DNA of 21,654 bases, taken from positions 1-21,654 of the forward strand of contig DATJJB010000189.1 in the NCBI GenBank assembly GCA_035492655.1, written 5' to 3'. Shown here one piece after another: positions 8,001 through 16,700 of this stretch. Positions within the stretch are counted from its first letter, which is position 1, and each line of letters begins with the position of its first letter. The notes beneath the pieces are model-generated. The model had not been told where the DNA came from. It did no database searches and worked only from the letters and a program-made list of their open reading frames with translations. The position numbers were made by a program, and so were the translations under genes. Source of the DNA: Kutzneria sp035492655 (GTDB lineage Bacteria; Actinomycetota; Actinomycetes; Mycobacteriales; Pseudonocardiaceae).

Positions 8001-10753
8001 CTCCCGTGGTTTCCGTTTTTCACGGCAACCGCGACACCTGGCACCGCCACCTGACGGCGCACGGTCTGCGGACCGCCGCCCAGGCCGATTCGCTCGGCAC
8101 CGTTCCGCTCGCCGCGACCGAGGTTGATTCGTCCGGCAGTGGTTCGTCCACCTCGATCACGGCTTCACTCGGCGATGGTTCGCTCGCCGCGATTCAGGCT
8201 GATTCGGTCAGCAGCGCTTCCCCCGCGACCATGTCGGCACCGCCCACCTCGCCGTCGGCCACCGCCGCGGTCCTGGCTGCCGTCGCTTCCGCCCTCGGTC
8301 GATCCGCCGACGAGCTCGGCCTCGGCACGTCGCTCGAATCCCTCGGCCTCGACTCGCTCATGATCCGCACGCTGGCCGCCGAACTCAGCCGCCGCGTCGC
8401 CCCCATCGGCCCCGAGGAGCTCTTCGGCCTCCGCGACCTCTCCGAGCTGGCCGCACTCCTGACCCAGCGCTCCGCACCTTCGCCAGCCCCGCAGTCCCCG
8501 GTCGCGCCCACCGCGCAACCGCAGCCCCACCCCGTCACAAAAACCGCATCCCCCTCCACTCCCAGGGGGGCGACCCCGGAGCCATCCTATCGCGGGGGAG
8601 GGGGAGTTGATCTTGATGGCGGGGTGGTTGTGGATAAGTCGGGGGGTGTGGACAACTCGGCAGCCTTGGGGGAAGTGAACGGGACCGTTGGGGACATCGC
8701 GGTGATCGGGGTGTCGGGGCGGTATCCCGGCGCGCCGGACCTGGATGCCTTCTGGCGCAACCTTTCCGGCCGGGCCGACACGGTGTCGGAGCTGCCGACG
8801 GACCGCTGGGCGGATGCCGGCGGCGTGCAGGCAAGGGGCCATTTCCTGCTGGGGATAGACCGCTTCGACCCGGAGTTCTTCGGCCTCTCGGCGCACGACG
8901 CGGCGATGACGGACCCGCAGGAACGGCTGTTCCTGGAAGTGGCCTGGGAGGCGCTGGAGGACGCGGGTTACGCGGGTGATCGCCTGAACGAGCTGGTGGC
9001 CCCGGACGGTGAGCGGCGCAGCCTCGGGGTGTTCGTGGGGGTGACGTCGGGCGACTATCAGCTGCTCGGCGCGCAGCAGTGGGCGCACGGAAGTCGGACG
9101 ATGCCGGCGGCGCACCAGTGGAGCGTGGCGAACCGGCTGTCGTACCTGCTGGACCTGCGAGGCCCGAGCCAGCCGGTGGACACGGCGTGCTCGTCGTCGC
9201 TGGTGGCGCTGCACCTGGCGGCGGAGAGCATCCGCCGCGGCGAGTGCGCGGCGGCGCTGGTCGGCGGGGTGAACCTGTACCTGCACCCGTCCCGGTTCCG
9301 CATGCTGCGGCAGTCGGGCTTCCTCGCCGAGGACGGCCGCTGCCGGAGCTTCGGCGCGGGCGGCACTGGCTTCGGCCCGGGTGAAGGCGCAGGTGCGGTG
9401 TTGGTGAAGCCGCTGGCCCAGGCGCTGAAGGACGGCGACAACGTGCTGGCGGTGATCAAGGGCAGCGCGGTGGCGCACGGCGGCCGCACCAACGGCTACA
9501 CGGCCCCGAGCCCGCACGCGCAGGCCAGGGTGATCCGCCAGGCGCTGACGAAGGCCCAGGTCGACCCGTCCTCGGTCACGGTGATCGAGGCGCACGGCAC
9601 CGGCACGGAGCTGGGCGACCCGGTGGAGCTGGCCGGCCTGATGGCCACGTACGGCAGCACGCCGAACGCACCGCGCTGCTCGGTCGGCTCGGTGAAGTCG
9701 AACATCGGCCACGGCGAGTCGGTCGCGGGCCTGGCGGCGTTGACCAAGGTGCTGTTGCAGCTCAAGAACCGCACGCTGGTGCCGACCCTGCACGCGGCGG
9801 AGATCAACCCGAATCTGCGCCTGGCCGACACGCGCTTCGACCTCCAGCACGAGGCGGCGCCGTGGGTGCCGCTGCTGGACGACGAGGGCCGGCAGCTGCC
9901 GCGCCGCGCCGGCGTGAGCTCGTTCGGCGCCGGCGGGGTCAACGCGCACGTGGTGCTCGAAGAGTTCATCGACGAGCAGCCGGTGACAACGACCACCACG
10001 CCGCAGCTGTTCGTGCTGTCGGCCCCGACGAAGGAACACCTCAAGGCGTCGGCCCAGCGGCTGGCGGAATGGGTGCGCGGCAACGCCGACACGATCGACC
10101 TGCCGGCGGTGGCCCGGACGCTGCGTGAAGGCCGGGCGGCCAAGGACTGCCGGCTGATCGTGGTCGCGAGCACCGCCGCGGAGCTGGCGGACGGCTTGCC
10201 CAACGCCCTGATCAGCGAACGGCCGCAAGGGGAGCACGCGCTCGCGGCGGCGCCGGAGACGGCGGCGTTCCTCGCCCAGCTGTGGCGCAACGGCCGGCTG
10301 AGCCAGGTCGGCCGCCTGTGGCTGGACGGCCTGGACGTGCCGTGGCGGGAGCTCGCCGGAAACACCGGCCGCCTGGTGTCGTTGCCGCCGTCGGCGTTCC
10401 TGGACCGCCCGCTGTGGTTCGACGACCGACAGCCGGTGGAAACCCTGCCGACAACAGTTGTTGTCGAGAAGCCGCTGGCTCCCGTTGTCAGCGAACCCGT
10501 CAAGGCCGAGACGAATCCGGTGCTCGAGCGGCTGCTCGAGTTCGCGGAGGCGACGGCGGTCGGCGTGGCCGGCCCGATCGACCCGGCCCGGGCGCTGCCC
10601 GAGCTGGGCGTCGACTCGATCAACCTGATGAACCTGCGCTTCGAGATCGACGACCGCTACGGGTTGTCCATCCCGCTCGACGAGCTCGCCGAGCGCACCG
10701 TGACCGAACTGGCCGACACCATCCTCGCCGCGGCCGGAGGGGGAGACCGATGA
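5051..10753 (+). CDS. Trans-AT polyketide synthase, two modules: docking-KS-KR-ACP-KS-ACP
   Basis: A 1900-residue PKS with no AT domain, so extender units must come from an AT in trans. Order: docking segment ~13-38; KS1 ~47-472 with Cys218, His353 and His393 all present; post-KS linker ~475-610; KR ~620-1000 with GGMGGIG (779-785), Ser896, Tyr909, Asn913, and Asp854 in GVVRDAF, which suggests a B-type hydroxyl; ACP1 with Ser1102; Gly/Pro-rich linker ~1140-1214; KS2 ~1215-1640 with Cys1380, His1515 and His1554; post-KS region ~1640-1810; ACP2 with Ser1856. No DH or ER is seen. Predicted output: one beta-hydroxy unit, then one unreduced beta-keto unit. ATG 5051 overlaps the ECH2 stop (ATGA). 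An in-frame ATG at 5087, preceded by GAGGAAAA, begins exactly at the docking helix and is a real alternative. Codon use shifts over ~6300-8540. Confidence 0.95.
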   Translation: MTTPEPRQGRGKMDAREILNRVRSGELDLGSASAQLRGAESEAPVREPIAVIGCSARFPGAEDAEQFWNLLLDGADLVTEVPADRWSTASHFDADPAAAGKSTSKWGAFVEDADAFDADFFRMTPREAELTDPQARLFLQESWRALENAGLAPATLAGARCGVYAGVMLNDYLQRIERGSEHSRLPQVMQGNSNSMLAARLAYELDLRGPTATVDTACSSSLVALHLACQSLWLGEADLMVAGGVTLYLTELPYVYMSKAGMLSAHGQERAFDAAADGIVPGEGCAVVVLKPLAKALADGDPVQAVIRATGINSDGRTNGITAPSGRSQATLISETYQRFGIEPSTVDYIECHGTGTPLGDPIEVAALNEVFAPAGLAAGSVPIGSVKTNVGHTSAAAGLAGLIKAIGVVSTGDVPPTLHLTSPNPRIPFAEGPFTPVTSRRRLPATGRQRRAAVSAFGFSGTNAHVVVEAPPARPASPRQAGPFVVALSGRRPDRIAAIARDLRRWLDGAGATSSVADVAYTLAVARSHYQHRAALVVSDLAELRAGLDRLIAGQPVETSNDVARQYLSGAQVDWASVFAGGGFRRLAMPGYAFAKDRHFVSTAPESTPDIDALDLNRPVWVPVSPSSEDFEAGAVRVFDPSGEFAALGVESEHPDTLVLRFDQGTVVEAFEFAASVVRAAPRDQLIRVVAVSTDLPNAFAGNAFVRSLGQENPRVSGVSLLLDSGSSGLAQLRAELSVRSSGLLDLRGGARSSLLLESFVPAAPVSLRDGGVYLITGGMGGIGSVLAEHLVSQHNAQVVLCGRSVVSLPDGPIRYVQADVSDPAQVSSLVRSILATEGSLHGVFHAAGVVRDAFLTRKRPADIASVLAPKTSGVAALDAATADLPLDLFVLFSSVAAVTGNIGQTDYAFGNGFLDGFAFQRSELVSAGLRHGVTLSVDWPLWDGTGMTVPEPVLRVVEEQVGMTPLPAPLALASLPHLLGGAPVVSVFHGNRDTWHRHLTAHGLRTAAQADSLGTVPLAATEVDSSGSGSSTSITASLGDGSLAAIQADSVSSASPATMSAPPTSPSATAAVLAAVASALGRSADELGLGTSLESLGLDSLMIRTLAAELSRRVAPIGPEELFGLRDLSELAALLTQRSAPSPAPQSPVAPTAQPQPHPVTKTASPSTPRGATPEPSYRGGGGVDLDGGVVVDKSGGVDNSAALGEVNGTVGDIAVIGVSGRYPGAPDLDAFWRNLSGRADTVSELPTDRWADAGGVQARGHFLLGIDRFDPEFFGLSAHDAAMTDPQERLFLEVAWEALEDAGYAGDRLNELVAPDGERRSLGVFVGVTSGDYQLLGAQQWAHGSRTMPAAHQWSVANRLSYLLDLRGPSQPVDTACSSSLVALHLAAESIRRGECAAALVGGVNLYLHPSRFRMLRQSGFLAEDGRCRSFGAGGTGFGPGEGAGAVLVKPLAQALKDGDNVLAVIKGSAVAHGGRTNGYTAPSPHAQARVIRQALTKAQVDPSSVTVIEAHGTGTELGDPVELAGLMATYGSTPNAPRCSVGSVKSNIGHGESVAGLAALTKVLLQLKNRTLVPTLHAAEINPNLRLADTRFDLQHEAAPWVPLLDDEGRQLPRRAGVSSFGAGGVNAHVVLEEFIDEQPVTTTTTPQLFVLSAPTKEHLKASAQRLAEWVRGNADTIDLPAVARTLREGRAAKDCRLIVVASTAAELADGLPNALISERPQGEHALAAAPETAAFLAQLWRNGRLSQVGRLWLDGLDVPWRELAGNTGRLVSLPPSAFLDRPLWFDDRQPVETLPTTVVVEKPLAPVVSEPVKAETNPVLERLLEFAEATAVGVAGPIDPARALPELGVDSINLMNLRFEIDDRYGLSIPLDELAERTVTELADTILAAAGGGDR
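5087..5164 (+). other. Coding segment for an N-terminal subunit docking helix pair
   Basis: MDAREILNRVRSGELDLGSA, continued by SAQLRG, has the helix, GxL turn, helix pattern of N-terminal docking domains that precede a KS in trans-AT systems. It complements the C-terminal segment encoded at 816-893, implying that the tandem-ACP protein hands its chain to this PKS although five genes lie between the two reading frames. Confidence 0.6.
8549..8605. repeat. Inverted repeat in the intermodule linker
   Basis: TCCCCCTCC at 8549-8557 is exactly matched by its reverse complement GGAGGGGGA at 8597-8605, with 39 bases between. It falls in the low-complexity linker between ACP1 and KS2, where the + strand changes abruptly from pyrimidine-rich to G-rich. 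It could form a hairpin, but inside an open reading frame a regulatory role is unproven. Confidence 0.4.
8629..8655 (-). other. Two DnaA-box-like nonamers inside coding sequence
   Basis: On the minus strand, 8629-8637 reads TTATCCACA (the classical DnaA box) and 8647-8655 reads TTGTCCACA (the Streptomyces-type DnaA box), 18 bp apart and in the same orientation. On the plus strand they encode part of the Gly/Val/Asp linker before KS2. The sequence matches are exact; any binding is inference, and no origin features surround them. Confidence 0.35.
10449..10466. repeat. Linker palindrome, copy 1 (CGACAACA-GT-TGTTGTCG)
   Basis: A perfect inverted repeat with 8-base arms and a 2-base centre, in the linker between the KS2 post-KS region and ACP2. 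It is read as ACA ACA GTT GTT GTC (Thr-Thr-Val-Val-Val, residues 1801-1805), codons that are unusual in this G/C-ending context. A second GTTGTC follows at 10492-10497. Confidence 0.6.
10736..10745 (+). promoter_or_regulatory. Ribosome binding site of the Cy-Cy-A NRPS gene
   Basis: GGAGGGGGAG lies 4 bases before the ATG at 10750. It supports starting the NRPS there, where the ATG also overlaps the PKS stop (ATGA), and argues against the open frame that extends upstream across the PKS gene. Confidence 0.75.
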
Positions 10754-13700
10754 GGACGTTGCTCACGCCCGACCCGGAGAACGGCTGGTGGCCGTTCCCG
10801 CTCAACGAGATCCAGGAGTCCTTCTACGTCGGCCGCCGACTCGGCGACGGCACCGGCATCGGCACCCAGGTCCAGGTCGAGTTCGAGCCGGCCGACCTGG
10901 ACGTGGACCGGCTGGAGTCGACCTGGAACGAGCTGGTCAACCGCACCGGCATGCTGCGCGCGGTGGTGCTGCCGGACGCCACCCAGGAGATCCGCGACAT
11001 CGTGCCGTACTACCGGGTGGAGACGGTCGACGTCGCCTCGCCCGAGGAGCTGGCAAGCCTGCGGGAGGCCAACTCCGGCAGCGGTTTCGACCCGCACGCC
11101 TGGCCGATGTTCTCGATCAAGGTGGCGCGGCTGGCCGACGGCCGCAGCCGGGTGTTCTTCGCGGTGGACGAGATGATCGCCGACGGCCCGAGCGTGTCCC
11201 TGTTGCTACGCCAGTGGTACGCGCTGTACCGCGGCGACCAGCCGCAGCTGCCGGAGATCAGCTTCCGGGACTACGTGTTGGGCACGCAGGTTCGGCCGGA
11301 CCGGCTGAACACGGCGCTGGAGTACTGGCGCGGCAAGCTGGCCGACGCCGACCTGGACCGGCCGGCCCCGCTGCTGGCGGCCACGCCCGGCGAGGAACGG
11401 GCTCGTACCCGGCGTTCGCTCAAACTGGCGGAAAAGCAGTGGTCCGTGGTGAAGCAGGCCGCGATGGCCGGCCGGGCAACGCCTTCGGCACTGTTGCTGG
11501 CGCTCTACACGACGGCAGTGTCCATTGAGGACGGCACGAACGGGCTGCCGGTCGTGCTCACCACGTACAACCGGAACCCGGTGCACCCCGATGTGGCGCA
11601 CCTGGTCGGACCGTTCATCTCGACCTCGGTGTTCCTGGCCCCGGCGGCGACCGGCAGCCTCGGCGACCTGCTCGCGGCGGTGCGGGGCCAGCTGTGGCGG
11701 GACCTGGAGCACTCGACGGTCGGCGGCGTGCGGGCGCAGCGGGAGTGGGCACGCCGCGACCGGTCGCGGGCCGGCGGCACGATTCCCTTGGTGTACACGA
11801 GTTTGCTGGGCAGCCTGGCCCAGGCCGGCTCGGACGTGGACCCGGACAGTTGGGCCATGCTGGTCGATGACGAGTCGACCAGCACCTACACCCCCGGGGT
11901 ATATCTGGAGCAGGTCGTTCAGGAGCGGGCCGGCGAGCTGACGCTGTCGTGGGATGTGGCGGCCGATGTGCTGGACGACGTCGCGGTGGAGCGGGCGTTC
12001 GGCCGGCTGGCCAAGGCGCTCGACCGGATTGCGGAGTCCGGTGCTGACGCACTGCACCTCGGCCTCGCGGAGCTGTTGGCGGCACCGGCGATTCAGCAGG
12101 ACAAGCTGCCGCTGACCGAGGTGCAGTCGGCCTATCTGGTGGGTCGGATCGGGGATCTGGCCGGCACCGCGGAAACCCGGGTCTACCAGGAGTTCGTGCT
12201 GCACGGGCATGACGTGGACCGGATCGAGGCGAGCTGGCGCCAGCTGATCAGGCATCACCCGATGCTGCGCGGCATCGTGCACGAGGACGGCACGCTGTCG
12301 GTGCAGGCCACCACGCCCGAGTACACGATCGCCCGGCACGACCTGAGCGGACTGGACGCGCCGGGCGTGGAGCGAGAGCTGTCGGCGATCGCGGAGCGGC
12401 TCCGGGCCACGGTGTTCGGGGTCGGCCGCTGGCCGATGTTCGTGATGGAAGCGAGCACGCTGCCGGGCGGCGACGTCGTCCTGCACGTGGTGCTGGACGC
12501 CCTGATGGCCGACGCGCAGAGCTTCGCGTTGCTGTTCGGTCAGCTGTTCGCCTTGCACGACGGTAAGAACGAGGTGCTGAAGAGCGGGGCGGACGGCCTG
12601 GCCCGGCACCTGAAGGCCATGGCGGAGCTGGCGGAGAGCCCGGCGGCCGACCAGGTCAGCCAGGAGTGGAAGGCGAAATTCGAGCAGCTGCCGGCGGGAC
12701 CGCCGCTGCCGGACGGCGGACCGGGTGCCGAACGAGTGCACCGACGGTTCGACCTGGACTCGTGGACGGCGTTGTGCGCCAAGGCGGACAAGGTCGGCGT
12801 GCCGGCGGACATGCTGATGCTGACCGCCTACACGGACGCGCTGCGCGAGCAGTTCCCGCAGCCGTTCACCATTGTGGTGGTCTCCTGGGACCGGCCGGCC
12901 GGCACGGAGCAGATCGTCGGCGACTTCACCGGCCTGTCCTGGCTCGTGGTCGACGACACGCTGCCGGCTGGATTTGAGGACCGGGCAAGGGAAATCTGGG
13001 CCCGTGTGCAGGAAGACCTCAAGCGCGGGGCCGTGAAGGCGGGTCTGGCCCAGTTGCGGCAGCGGGTGTTCCGCTCCCGGGGTGCCCTGCGTCTGCCGGT
13101 AGTGTTCACCCGAATCCCGGATGTGCCGAAGGAGCTGCACAGCGACGCGGTCGAGGTGCGGCAGAGCCAGTCGCAGACGGCCCAGGTGGCCCTGGACAAC
13201 GTGCCGCTGTTGGTCGGCGACGCTGTGGTCTGCCAGTGGGATGCAGCGGTCGGTGCACTGTCGGACGCGCAGCTGACCACGATGTTCGCGGCCTACGAGC
13301 GCCGCATGCGCTCACTGGTCACGCAGGACGATCCACAGTGGACTGTGGTCGACCTGTTGGCGCAGAGCTTCAAGCGCAACGGCAATGAGCCGGCGATCCG
13401 GTGGAACGGCGACGTGATCAGCTACGCCGACCTGGACCGGCGCAGTGCCCAGCTGGCCAATCACCTGATCCGCCACGGCCTCGAGCCCGGCGAGCACGTC
13501 GCGGTGCACATGGACCGCTCGGACAACCTTGTGGTCGCGCTGGTGGCCGTGGTCCGTGCCGGCGCGGTGTACGTGCCGGTGGACCCGGTGAACCCGGCCG
13601 ACCGGGTGCGGTTCCTGATCGAGGACTCGGGTGCCAAGCTGGTGATCGCCGACGGTGCTCGCGCGGACATCCCGGGCGTGCACGTGGTCTGCCCGGACCG

Positions 13701-16700
13701 CGACGCGGCGTTGCTGGCGGCAGAGTCAGCCACTGCGCCCACGGTTGAGGTGGGCCCGCTCGACCCGGTCTACATGATCTACACCTCTGGCACCACCGGC
13801 CTGCCCAAGGGCTGCCGCAACACGCAGCGTGGCGTGGCCAACCGGCTGCTGTGGATGCAGGACACTTTTCCGCTGTCCACAGAGGACCGTGTGCTGCAGA
13901 AGACCCCGTACGGCTTCGACGTGTCGGCGTGGGAGTTCTTCTGGCCGCTGCTGGTCGGCGCGTCGATCGTGGTGGCCCGCCCGGGCGGCCACGTCGACAC
14001 CGCCTACCTGGCCGGACTGATCCGCGACGAGCAGGTCACGATCACCCACTTCGTGCCGTCGGTGCTGGGCATGTTCCTGCGCGACCCGGCCGCGGCCGAC
14101 TGCACCAGCCTGCGGTACGTCTTCGCCAGCGGTGAGGCCCTGCCGGTCGGCACCATGCACACGTTCTTCGACGTGCTGGCCGACGCCGAGCTGCACAACC
14201 TGTACGGCCCGACCGAGGCGGCTATCGACGTCACGCACTGGGCCTGCCGCAAGGACTGGGACGAGCCGACCGTCCCCATTGGACACGCGGTCGCCAACAC
14301 CCGGATCCACATCGTGGACGAGCAGCTTCGGGACGTGCCGAACGGCACCCCGGGCGAGATCGTCATCGCCGGTCACCAGGTCGCGTTGGGCTACCACAAC
14401 CGGCCGGAGCTCAACGCCGAGAAGTTCGTCGGCGGCCGCTACCGCACGGGTGATCTCGGTGTCGTCGCCGAGGACGGCGAGATCCGCTACCTGGGCCGTA
14501 TCGACAACCAGTTCAAGCTGCGGGGCCTGCGCATCGAGCCGGAGGAGATCGAGGCCGCGCTGGTGTCGAAGGCCGGACTGGCCGACGCCCGCGTGCTGCC
14601 GGTGACCGCCGCCGACGGCGACGCGAACCTGGCCGCGGTGTGCGTGCCGAACGGCGAGCCGCCGGCCGTGTCGGCGATCCGCAAGGCGCTCGGCGAGGCG
14701 CTGCCGAAGTACATGGTGCCCAACCTGTACCGGTTCGTGGCCGAGCTTCCGTTGACCCCCAATGGGAAGCTCGACCGCGGCAAGGCGACCGAGCTGTTCG
14801 CCGACAAGCCGGCCGAGACCCCCAGCAGCACCACGGTCGGCCTCACGGCCGAGGCGGTGGCGGAGATCGCCGCCGGCCTGCTCGGGACTTCTGACCTTGC
14901 CGTCGATGCCGACCTGTTCGACCTGGGCGCGACCTCGTTCACGATGATCCGGCTGGCCCAGGCACTGGCCGACAAGCACGGCGTGGACGTGCCGGTGGAC
15001 ATCCTGATCGACAGCCCGACCCCGGCCGGGATCGTCGCCGGCCTTGGCGACAGCGCCCCGACGACCAAGGCGGCCGACATCCGGATCGCCTTCGACCCGG
15101 CGGCCAAGAAGGCGTTCAAGGAAGCCAAGATCGCCCAGCGCGAGCTGGCGGTGGACGCTGAAAGGCTGGCCCTGCCGGCCGGTGGCGCGCAGGAGACGCT
15201 GGAGCTGTTCGACGCCCGGTCGTTCCGTGACTTCGTCGAGACGCCGATGGACGTCAAGGCGCTGACCGAGCTGTTGGCGCTGGCCGCGGCCGGACAGCTG
15301 GGCGGCAACGCCAAGCGCCGCTACCCGTCGGCCGGCGGCTTCTACCCGGTGCAGGTCTACCTGTACGTGCGGCACGACCGGATCGCCGGTGTCGACGGCG
15401 GCCTGTACTTCCTGCACCCGGAGGAGCGGAGCCTGGTGCGGCTGGACCCGGAGCTGCGGGTCAGCGCGGAAACCCAGGTGCAGCACAACAAGGCGATCGT
15501 CGGCGGGGCGGCCTTCGGGCTGTTCCTGGTCTCCACGCCGGCGGCCATCGCGCCGGCCTACGGCGAGCGGCTGGCCACGCGGTACAGCGGCATCGAGGCC
15601 GGCCACATCTCGCAGCTGCTGATGACCGCCGCGCCGGCCAAGGGCCTCGGCCTGTGCCCGGTCGGCGAGATGGACTTCGAGTCGATCAAGCACCACTTCC
15701 GGCTGGACGAGGACCAGGAGCTGCTGGTCTCGCTGTGGGGCGGCGCGCTGACGGCCGCCGATGTCGAGCAGCGGGTCGAGCTGGCCGACACCGAGGCAGT
15801 GGTGGAAGCCCGCCCCTCGACAACAAGTGTTGTCGAGCCGATCGCGATCATCGGGTTCGCGGCGAAGCTGCCCGGGGCCGACACGCTCGAAGAGTTCGAT
15901 GAGCTGCTGGCCGGTGGCGGCACGGCGATCGGGCCGGCGCCGCTTCAGCGGTGGGCGCCGCTGAAGCCTCGGGGTGAGCGGCAGGGGATCGAGGTCGGGG
16001 GATACCTGACCGACGTGCACGCGTTCGAGGCCGACGAGTTCCGGATCAGCGAGGAGGACGCGAAGGCGGTCGACCCGCAGGAGCACCTGCTGCTGGCCAC
16101 GACCCGGAAGTGCCTGGAGGACGCGGGAATCACCGCCCAACAGCTCAGCGAGCAGGGCCAGGTCGGGGTGTTCGTGGGGGCGATGTGGGCCGACCACGCG
16201 CTGCACGGGGTGCCGGCGCGGGCCCGGGGCGAGGTCGGGACGCACGCGACGCGTGGCGGCCTGGCCCACCGGATCTCCCACACCTTCAACCTGACCGGGC
16301 CGAGCGTGGTGCTGGACACCGGCTGCGTCTCCGGTCTGGCGGCGATCGATGCCGCGGTGCGGGCGATCCGCGCCGGACAGTGCACGACGGCGGTGGCGGC
16401 GGCCAGCAATCTGGTGCTGCACCCGGATCACCTGGACGTGCTGAGCGAACTCGGCCTGGTGGCGGAGGAAACCGACTCGTGTGCGTTCACCGACCGGGCC
16501 AGTGGCTGGATCGTCGGCGAGGGCGTGGGCACGGTGCTGCTGAAGCCGTTGCGGCAGGCCATCGCCGACGGTGACCCGATCCACGCGGTGATCCGCGGCG
16601 GCGCGGTGCAGCATTCGGGCACCACGCGGCAGTTCGGGCTGCCCAACCGCAAGCGCCAGGAGGAGACGTTCCGCGCGGCGCTGACCGACGCGGGCCTGCC

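Noticed and set aside
10282..10749. N-terminal extension of the Cy-Cy NRPS back to 10282
   Set aside because: The extension is an out-of-frame, Arg/Gly/Ala-rich reading of the PKS C-terminus. ATG 10750 has a good ribosome binding site and directly precedes the Cy1 motif.
13912..14242. Cysteine-activating A domain, giving a thiazole
   Set aside because: The Cy-A-PCP-Ox layout is shared with thiazole modules, but the code DVWHFSLIDK matches serine and not cysteine, so an oxazole is predicted.
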